Below are positions 1-4,487 of a stretch of 5,473 nt of DNA, piece after piece (within the stretch, counting starts at the first letter, position 1; each line of letters begins with the position of its first letter). The notes beneath the pieces were generated by a model. The model did no database searches, was not told the origin of the DNA, and saw nothing but the letters and a program-made list of their open reading frames with translations. Where the stretch lies: the NCBI GenBank assembly GCA_964492365.1, contig CAZBKA010000154.1:1-5473 (forward strand), read 5' to 3'. A program made the translations under genes and the position numbers. This stretch comes from JAGLTN01 sp035403325. Lineage in GTDB: Bacteria > Planctomycetota > Phycisphaerae > Sedimentisphaerales > Anaerobacaceae.

Positions 1-225
1 AACATTCAGAATAGAAATTATTCAGCAATAATGGATGAATATTTCCATAAAGACAATGTTAGCCAGTCGACACAATCTATAATAGACTTTTCACCCAATC
101 TAATCAATAACAGTGAAACCAACTTAAAAGACTATTCCATCTTGACAAAAAATGGTTCTATCCTGCTCCACCTAAATGGAACTGATAAGCAATCGCTAAA
201 CTTTGGGCGGAAATATTGTTCTTAA
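1..225 (+). CDS. Possible 3' end of an unidentified gene entering from the left edge
   Basis: An open frame of 74 codons runs from the first base to a TAA at 223-225 without a stop, so this may be the C-terminus of a gene that begins outside the window. The first ATG inside is at 31, giving 64 residues, but no Shine-Dalgarno-like sequence precedes it, so a start there is doubtful. The peptide is polar, rich in Asn, Ser, Asp and Lys, and has one short beta-like stretch (around SILTKNGSILLHLNG). I recognise no family. Its last 30 bases overlap the 3' end of the convergent TIM-barrel gene, and no terminator is visible between the two. An open stretch of this length can occur by chance in AT-rich DNA, so it may not be a gene at all. 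Confidence 0.35.
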   Translation, partial: NIQNRNYSAIMDEYFHKDNVSQSTQSIIDFSPNLINNSETNLKDYSILTKNGSILLHLNGTDKQSLNFGRKYCS

Positions 226-1089
226 ATATTGCTCATCCTGACGATAACTTTCCTCCATACCCAAAGGCTGAGCGCCCTCAATCTGTATCCAGCCTCGGTA
301 GCCAATATCATCCATCGCCTCACGAACTTTAACAAAATCAACTTTACCTTTGCCGAATATATATTCGTAATCCTTAGCATGAAATTCGCAGATATTATCA
401 CCAAGGAAACGAATCTCCCTATAAATATCATAACCTTCAGCATGAGAATTGCTTACATCATAGTACACCTTAACGGCTGGGGACCCAACCCTGTCTATAA
501 TGTCCATATGCTCTTCAGCATTAAGAGTTGACTCAATTGCAAGATAAACCCCTGCCTTTTCTGCTTTCGGAGCAACTTTTTTCAACCGCTGCACAACCTC
601 ATCAACACCGGTCTTATCATTTTTCAAGGCACCTGCACCAAAAAACGCAAGCAGAATAACTTTCTGTTTCATGGCCTTTGCAACATCAACGCTATCCCAC
701 ACCCATTCCTCAGCAAGAGCATCACTCTTATAAGGATATTCATTTAAAGCACCAATAGCAATCGATCCAATTTCAACATCATATTTTTTACACGCATCAA
801 GATACGCCCGCTGAATTTCAGGCCGCCTCAAATGCATTTTATTATCATAGTTCCCAAGGCTAACCTGCACTCCATCAAGATTAAGCTCTTTGGCAACTCT
901 CATAGCCTCAACATCACAGCCTTTACCAAGTGACCAGTCGCACGCACCAATTTTAAAACCTTCGTATTTAGATATTTTTTTACAGCAACTTGTTTTTTGA
1001 GACTCACTACAAGAACTTAAAAAAACCAAACCTGCAACAGAGCCAATGGAACCCAATAACATTTCACGTCGAGTAAAACTTGTTTTCAT
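196..1089 (-). CDS. Tat-exported lipoprotein, xylose-isomerase-like TIM barrel (sugar isomerase/epimerase family)
   Basis: Predicted 297-residue envelope lipoprotein with an AP-endonuclease-2/xylose-isomerase-like TIM barrel. The N-terminus has a twin-arginine motif (TRREMLLG, R7-R8), a hydrophobic segment and a lipobox LSSC with C27 as lipidation site; Ser at +2 does not signal inner-membrane retention. The barrel follows from about residue 45 (FKIGACDWSLG). The four metal-ligand positions expected of sugar isomerases and epimerases are all visible: E186 (YLAIES), D211 (YYDVSN), H237 (EFHAKD) and E271 (IQIEG), so the protein should be catalytically competent. Family members include epimerases, isomerases, dehydratases and lyases acting on keto-sugars; the substrate is not readable from sequence. 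It is last in a three-gene operon, 18 nt after the SUMF1-type gene. GGAG at 1098-1101 lies 8 nt before the ATG at 1089 but only 2 nt before the ATG at 1095, so I chose 1089; the longer version adds Met-Lys. The short cysteine-containing linker after the lipobox (C35, C36) is unusual. Confidence 0.88.
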   Translation of the reverse strand: MKTSFTRREMLLGSIGSVAGLVFLSSCSESQKTSCCKKISKYEGFKIGACDWSLGKGCDVEAMRVAKELNLDGVQVSLGNYDNKMHLRRPEIQRAYLDACKKYDVEIGSIAIGALNEYPYKSDALAEEWVWDSVDVAKAMKQKVILLAFFGAGALKNDKTGVDEVVQRLKKVAPKAEKAGVYLAIESTLNAEEHMDIIDRVGSPAVKVYYDVSNSHAEGYDIYREIRFLGDNICEFHAKDYEYIFGKGKVDFVKVREAMDDIGYRGWIQIEGAQPLGMEESYRQDEQYLRTIFPPKV

Positions 1090-1097
1090 TTTCATAT

Positions 1098-1101
1098 CTC
1101 C
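1098..1101 (-). promoter_or_regulatory. Ribosome binding site that decides the TIM-barrel gene start
   Basis: GGAG on the - strand. It is 8 nt from the ATG at 1089 and 2 nt from the ATG at 1095, so the inner ATG is the better start. Confidence 0.6.
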
Positions 1102-1107
1102 AAAACA

Positions 1108-1872
1108 TTATTCTGACTGTATTATAACACGTAAACCTACATATTTCAATTGGTAACTCACAGGGGCACAACTGCGAGCGGCACATCGAGCAGCCCTGTT
1201 AAAATGAGACCATGCCCCACCTCGGAAAACTTTATATTTACCATCATCAGTCACAACAGGATCTGTTACTTTATCCGCTGGATAGTCACTCTGATAATCA
1301 TCAAGACACCACTCTGCTACGTTTCCATGCATGTCATAAAGTCCCCAACTATTAGCTTTTTTATTTCCAACAAGATGAGTAGCCTTACTACTATTATCAA
1401 AATACCATCCCATCTCATCAAGATTACCTACGCCACCAAAGCTTTCTTTCGCCCCCGCCCGACAGGCATATTCCCACTGGGCCTCACTAGGCAAACTATA
1501 AATTTTACCTTCTTTTTCTGAAAGCTTTTTGCAAAATTCCATTGCCTGTTTCCACGATACTTTTTCAACAGGCAAATTATCACCTTTGAAATTACAATTT
1601 TCAAAACCCATTACCTCTTTCCACTGCTTTTGAGTCACCTCAGTAGAAGCAATATAAAAAGGTTTTGATATTACTACTTCATGCGCAAATTCATCATGTG
1701 CTCTGCCGCTCTCCCCGGGCACCGACCCCATAGTAAACTCACCAGCCGGCAAAAGAATCATTTTCATACCAACTGAATTAGTGATAGCCTCCAGTTCCTG
1801 CTCCCCAAAACAAACAAAAGAAAAATATAAAACAAAAATCAATACTACCAAAGAAGCTTTAAATTCCTTCAT
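1108..1872 (-). CDS. Exported SUMF1/FGE-sulfatase-domain protein without the catalytic cysteines
   Basis: 254 residues. An N-terminal Sec signal peptide (hydrophobic residues about 6-22, plausible cleavage after C-F-G at 23) is followed by one complete SUMF1 (formylglycine-generating-enzyme-like) domain from about 30 to 250. Landmarks in order: GEFTMGS (44-50), EVTQKQW (78-84), PVEKVSW (101-107), LPSEAQWEYACRAG (127-140), GLYDMHGNVAEW (177-188) and RGGAW...RCAARS (217-234). True FGEs activate sulfatases with two cysteines between the GGS/GGA motif and CAARS. Here that segment is SHFNRAAR with no cysteine, so sulfatase activation by the known copper/cysteine chemistry is unlikely. Related non-FGE members do other oxidative chemistry or only bind ligands. 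It is the middle gene of the operon; it starts 9 nt after the oxidoreductase stop, and its Shine-Dalgarno AGGG overlaps that stop codon, suggesting translational coupling. No sulfatase gene is in the window. The family call is firm; the function is open. Confidence 0.9.
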   Translation of the reverse strand: MKEFKASLVVLIFVLYFSFVCFGEQELEAITNSVGMKMILLPAGEFTMGSVPGESGRAHDEFAHEVVISKPFYIASTEVTQKQWKEVMGFENCNFKGDNLPVEKVSWKQAMEFCKKLSEKEGKIYSLPSEAQWEYACRAGAKESFGGVGNLDEMGWYFDNSSKATHLVGNKKANSWGLYDMHGNVAEWCLDDYQSDYPADKVTDPVVTDDGKYKVFRGGAWSHFNRAARCAARSCAPVSYQLKYVGLRVIIQSE

Positions 1873-1879
1873 TATATCA

Positions 1880-1883
1880 CCCT
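1880..1883 (-). promoter_or_regulatory. Ribosome binding site of the SUMF1-family gene, overlapping the upstream stop codon
   Basis: AGGG on the - strand, 7 nt before the ATG at 1872. It shares bases with the TAG stop (1884-1882) of the oxidoreductase gene, an arrangement typical of translationally coupled genes. Confidence 0.55.
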
Positions 1884-3087
1884 AATCCTTCAAACCTGCC
1901 AGGTCAGCTATAAGTTTTTCATTAGATTCAATCATCTGCTTATAAGTTATCTTATCACGTTTATAAGCCGCCATCCTACCAAGTATCCCGGCAAGATGAC
2001 AGCGAACACTTTCTGCAACTGTCGGATTATAAAATCTAGCCTTTGTGATATTGTTATAAAAATCTTTTATATTTTCAACCACTCCAGATGTATACATTCC
2101 TTCTGTGTTGCCACCTTTATAAGGATTATTACCCATGATATTTACTTTGCCGCCATACTCGGTAAACAACGTTCCCTCCGCCCCATACATCCTGCAACCA
2201 AGCTCTTCACAACCCTCTCCGAATTGCTTTGAATTAAAACTGATAACAACATCGTCTGGATAATTAAATATCACCGAAAAATGATCCCAACAATCGCCCA
2301 CATCAGTCCTGACTTTCCTGCCCCCACTACCCATCGCATAAACAGGATCAGCGTCAAGTATCCATGAAACAACATCGATCGCATGAATATTCTGTTCAAT
2401 AATTATATCGCCTGAAAGAACCTTATCGAAAACCCAGTTTTGAAGTCTGCCTTCAGCCGTTCCAGACATTGTCATAAGACCAAGTCTGGTCGTATGATAA
2501 TTGGCCTCACCACTGGCAATCACTCCAATGTCACCATATTGAACTCTCTTAACAGCCTCCTGATAAAAAGGTTGAACCCGCGTCTGAAAATCAACCAGAA
2601 AACAAAGTCTATTCTCAGTTGCTCTTTTACCACTTTCTGAAATACTCTGACACCCTGGTACATCGACTGCTATAGGTTTAGCAAGATAAACATTTATTCC
2701 AGCATCAATCGCCGCTGCTGCTTGTTCCGGATGAAAGTAAGGTGGACTAAGTATTGCAACTGCATCAGGTTTACACTCTACAACTTTCTTATAACCCGAA
2801 AGACCAGCAAACCTTTTATCCGCAGCAACACCAAATTTCTCACCGTAAGCATCAACCTTATCCTGAAAATAATCACACGCAGCTACAATATTATAACCAC
2901 CATGATTAATAAAATACTCCGTTATCCAAGTTCCTCGTTTACCACAACCTATTATAGCAATATTAATTTTAGAATTGCTATCATAAGCCATGCTCTGGCC
3001 TCCAGCCATCGACAAAACAGTCATCCCTGCTGCAGTAAGGAAATTTCTACGGCTCAAGGACGTTTCACCTTCAAAACACCTGCCCAT
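1882..3087 (-). CDS. Tat-exported Gfo/Idh/MocA family NAD(P)-dependent oxidoreductase
   Basis: 401 residues from the ATG at 3087. The N-terminus has a classic twin-arginine signal (SRRNFLTAAG, R13-R14) followed by a hydrophobic segment, so the protein is probably exported folded with its nicotinamide cofactor. The Rossmann domain follows: INIAIIGCGKRG with GxGxxG at 47-52 and an acidic residue (D72) at the end of strand 2, which favours NAD over NADP. The family's EKP motif appears as A136-K137-P138: the lysine is kept and the glutamate is replaced. The second active-site motif is EQNIHAID, with H235 and D238. The C-terminal domain (about 140-370) and the closing helix with ESVRCHLAGILGRMAAY are typical. 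Members oxidise or reduce sugar hydroxyls; some exported members (GH109) cleave glycosides through transient oxidation. Specificity cannot be read here. The start was chosen because GGGAG lies 7 nt upstream and the Tat signal then begins at residue 12; the upstream ATG at 3153 lies inside the predicted promoter and adds an odd 22-residue extension. First gene of the operon. Confidence 0.92.
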   Translation of the reverse strand: MGRCFEGETSLSRRNFLTAAGMTVLSMAGGQSMAYDSNSKINIAIIGCGKRGTWITEYFINHGGYNIVAACDYFQDKVDAYGEKFGVAADKRFAGLSGYKKVVECKPDAVAILSPPYFHPEQAAAAIDAGINVYLAKPIAVDVPGCQSISESGKRATENRLCFLVDFQTRVQPFYQEAVKRVQYGDIGVIASGEANYHTTRLGLMTMSGTAEGRLQNWVFDKVLSGDIIIEQNIHAIDVVSWILDADPVYAMGSGGRKVRTDVGDCWDHFSVIFNYPDDVVISFNSKQFGEGCEELGCRMYGAEGTLFTEYGGKVNIMGNNPYKGGNTEGMYTSGVVENIKDFYNNITKARFYNPTVAESVRCHLAGILGRMAAYKRDKITYKQMIESNEKLIADLAGLKD

Positions 3088-3094
3088 TTTCAAG

Positions 3095-3099
3095 CTCCC
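3095..3099 (-). promoter_or_regulatory. Ribosome binding site that decides the oxidoreductase start
   Basis: GGGAG on the - strand, 7 nt before the ATG at 3087. No comparable sequence precedes the alternative ATG at 3153. Confidence 0.7.
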
Positions 3100-3134
3100 A
3101 GCTAAAATAACAAATGTTCGATAACGATAGTTTA

Positions 3135-3163
3135 ACAATAACCTCAATTGCATGAAAGGTCAA
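3135..3163 (-). promoter_or_regulatory. Candidate sigma70-type promoter of the three-gene operon
   Basis: On the - strand, TTGACC (3163-3158, 5 of 6 bases of the consensus -35) is followed after exactly 17 nt by TATTGT (3140-3135, 4 of 6 bases of the -10). Transcription would begin near 3128, giving a leader of about 40 nt before the ATG at 3087. The alternative ATG at 3153 falls inside the spacer, which argues against its use. Found by eye. Confidence 0.45.
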
Positions 3164-3180
3164 GGTTTAGTAAAAATAGC

Positions 3181-3220
3181 ATGATAATACAATTGAAATC
3201 TTAAGAACAAACATTATCAT
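3181..3220. repeat. Perfect 8-bp inverted repeat, possible operator
   Basis: ATGATAAT at 3181-3188 and ATTATCAT at 3213-3220 are exact reverse complements. Their centres are 32 bp apart, close to three helical turns, so both arms would face the same side of the DNA. The right arm covers the candidate -10 box of the GH20-like gene, and the left arm sits between the two divergent -35 boxes. A dimeric or looping regulator could control both sides from here. The arms are AT-rich, so chance occurrence is possible. Confidence 0.35.
3193..3220 (+). promoter_or_regulatory. Candidate sigma70-type promoter of the GH20-like gene
   Basis: TTGAAA (3193-3198, 5 of 6 of the -35 consensus) and TATCAT (3215-3220, 5 of 6 of the -10 consensus) are separated by 16 nt. 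Transcription would start near 3227, leaving a leader of about 37 nt. Found by eye in AT-rich sequence. Confidence 0.4.
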
Positions 3221-3250
3221 TGCCATAGAATTAATTACGAAATATCTTTC

Positions 3251-3254
3251 AGGA
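3251..3254 (+). promoter_or_regulatory. Ribosome binding site of the GH20-like gene
   Basis: AGGA lies 9 nt before the ATG at 3264 and supports that start, which also places the lipoprotein signal peptide at the very N-terminus. Confidence 0.55.
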
Positions 3255-3263
3255 AACGTATTT

Positions 3264-4415
3264 ATGATCTATAAGAACATAGCCCTTATCATTACTACAA
3301 TTATAGCAATCACCTTTATTTGTAGCTGCAACAACAGCTATCAGAAAAAGAACAACAAAACAAACTGGCTTAGAGAATGGGAGAAAAACAATAATACATG
3401 GAAAGGGATGCACTTCAGCCCACTGGAGGAAAAAGAATTTGACTCACTTAAAAAGTTCATAACTAACGTAATGGTCCCCAAAGGACTTAATGCTTTAGTG
3501 TTGGAGATTAACTATTCTTTTAAATTTACATCGCATCCTGAATTAGCAGGCACGGGCTTTAATAAATTTCAAGCTAGGCAGCTTACTGAACTTTGTCACC
3601 AAAATAACATAAGACTTATTCCACTTTTCAATTGTATAGGCCACCAATCTGACGGAGGAAAAAACACCTTTGCACTGCTGCAGAAATATCCAAAATTTGA
3701 TGAAACTCCATATGTCTCTGCAGATAACAACGGCATTTACTGCCGAGAATGGTGCCCTTCTAACCCAGATGTCTACCCCATAGTTTTCGATCTTATTGAC
3801 GAAATAATCGATGCCTTTCAAGCTGACGCCATCCACGTTGGAATGGATGAAATATTTCTTCTCGGCGACCCAAACTGTCAATATTGTAAAGGAGGCGATA
3901 ACGCAAAAATATTTGCAGATGCCGTAAATAGATTTCATCGCCACATCGTAGATGAAAAAGGTATCGAGATGCACATGTGGGGTGACAGACTACTAAAAGC
4001 TTCCATGCACAGCTATGAAGGTGAAAAAGAAGTAAGTAAAACAGGCACTGATGTTGCAATTGATATGATACCCAAAGATATCGTTATCTACGACTGGCAT
4101 TACTGGTTGAGACCACAATTCACTTCTGTCCAGCACTTCGTGGATAAGGGCTTCAGAGTCTGGCCCACAACATGGATGCAGGCAACAGGCTCAGTGGCAT
4201 TCTGGCAAACCGCTCAAAAATGTGATTCAAAAAAAGTTCTTGGGATGTTGTTTACAAGCTGGTGTATTTCAAGCCCAGACCAGTTAATAGATGTAATAAA
4301 TAATGATACTGAAAAATATAAAAACACCGGGAATGAACACAGAATTCCATACGCAGAAAGTATTCTTGAAACAATAAATACAACACTTGCTGAAATAGAC
4401 AAATCACCACACTAA
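3264..4415 (+). CDS. GH20-like lipoprotein glycosidase (putative beta-N-acetylhexosaminidase)
   Basis: 383 residues. The N-terminus is a lipoprotein signal: a charged start, a hydrophobic run (about 6-19) and the lipobox-like ICSC with C22 as probable acylation site, then a polar Asn/Lys-rich linker. The catalytic TIM barrel begins around W47 (KGMHFSP). The GH20 signature is present as HVGMDE (191-196), giving the Asp-Glu pair D195-E196 used in substrate-assisted catalysis; E196 would be the acid/base. Other family landmarks are IPLFNCIGHQ with H127, MHMWGD (236-241), YDWHYW (276-281) and TSWC (331-334). The usual sugar-binding Arg at the end of strand 1 (RG.. motif) is not seen; KGMHF stands there. 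No GH20b domain or carbohydrate-binding module is present, and the protein is shorter than classical hexosaminidases. This looks like a divergent single-domain GH20 branch, so the substrate may differ from plain GlcNAc or GalNAc. It is transcribed divergently from the oxidoreductase operon and ends at a strong terminator. Confidence 0.82.
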   Translation: MIYKNIALIITTIIAITFICSCNNSYQKKNNKTNWLREWEKNNNTWKGMHFSPLEEKEFDSLKKFITNVMVPKGLNALVLEINYSFKFTSHPELAGTGFNKFQARQLTELCHQNNIRLIPLFNCIGHQSDGGKNTFALLQKYPKFDETPYVSADNNGIYCREWCPSNPDVYPIVFDLIDEIIDAFQADAIHVGMDEIFLLGDPNCQYCKGGDNAKIFADAVNRFHRHIVDEKGIEMHMWGDRLLKASMHSYEGEKEVSKTGTDVAIDMIPKDIVIYDWHYWLRPQFTSVQHFVDKGFRVWPTTWMQATGSVAFWQTAQKCDSKKVLGMLFTSWCISSPDQLIDVINNDTEKYKNTGNEHRIPYAESILETINTTLAEIDKSPH

Positions 4416-4430
4416 TAATTATGTCAAAAT

Positions 4431-4470
4431 AAAAAAAGGCCTTAACATTAGTCAAGGCCTTTCATTTTTT
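4431..4470. terminator. Bidirectional rho-independent terminator between convergent genes
   Basis: A perfect 9-bp stem, AAAGGCCTT (4435-4443) and AAGGCCTTT (4454-4462), encloses a 10-nt loop. On the + strand it is followed by a T-run at 4465-4470; on the - strand the A-run at 4431-4437 supplies a T-tract. It starts about 16 nt after the GH20-like stop and lies about 18 nt past the stop of the lamin-tail gene, so it can end transcription from both sides. Confidence 0.9.
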
Positions 4471-4487
4471 ATATCATATCACTTTTA

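Noticed and set aside
152..183. Possible hairpin downstream of the TIM-barrel gene (TCCA/TGGA and GTTC/GAAC arms)
   Set aside because: The arms are only 4 bp, compete with each other, and are not followed by a T-run on either strand, so a terminator is not supported.
1150..1521. 123-codon + strand open frame
   Set aside because: It lies wholly inside the SUMF1-family gene on the other strand and has a low-complexity, non-domain-like translation with no ribosome binding site.
1108..1872. Calling the SUMF1-domain protein a sulfatase-activating formylglycine-generating enzyme
   Set aside because: The two catalytic cysteines are absent from the expected segment and no sulfatase gene is present.
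2722..3105. 127-codon + strand open frame
   Set aside because: It is antisense to the oxidoreductase gene, whose protein has clear family motifs; the antisense translation shows none.
3145..3195. Two CAATTG palindromes (3145-3150 and 3190-3195) as an operator pair
   Set aside because: Six-base AT-rich palindromes are common by chance, and their 45-bp spacing has no special meaning that I can support.
3543..3974. 143-codon - strand open frame
   Set aside because: It is antisense to the GH20-like gene; the translation shows no recognisable motif.
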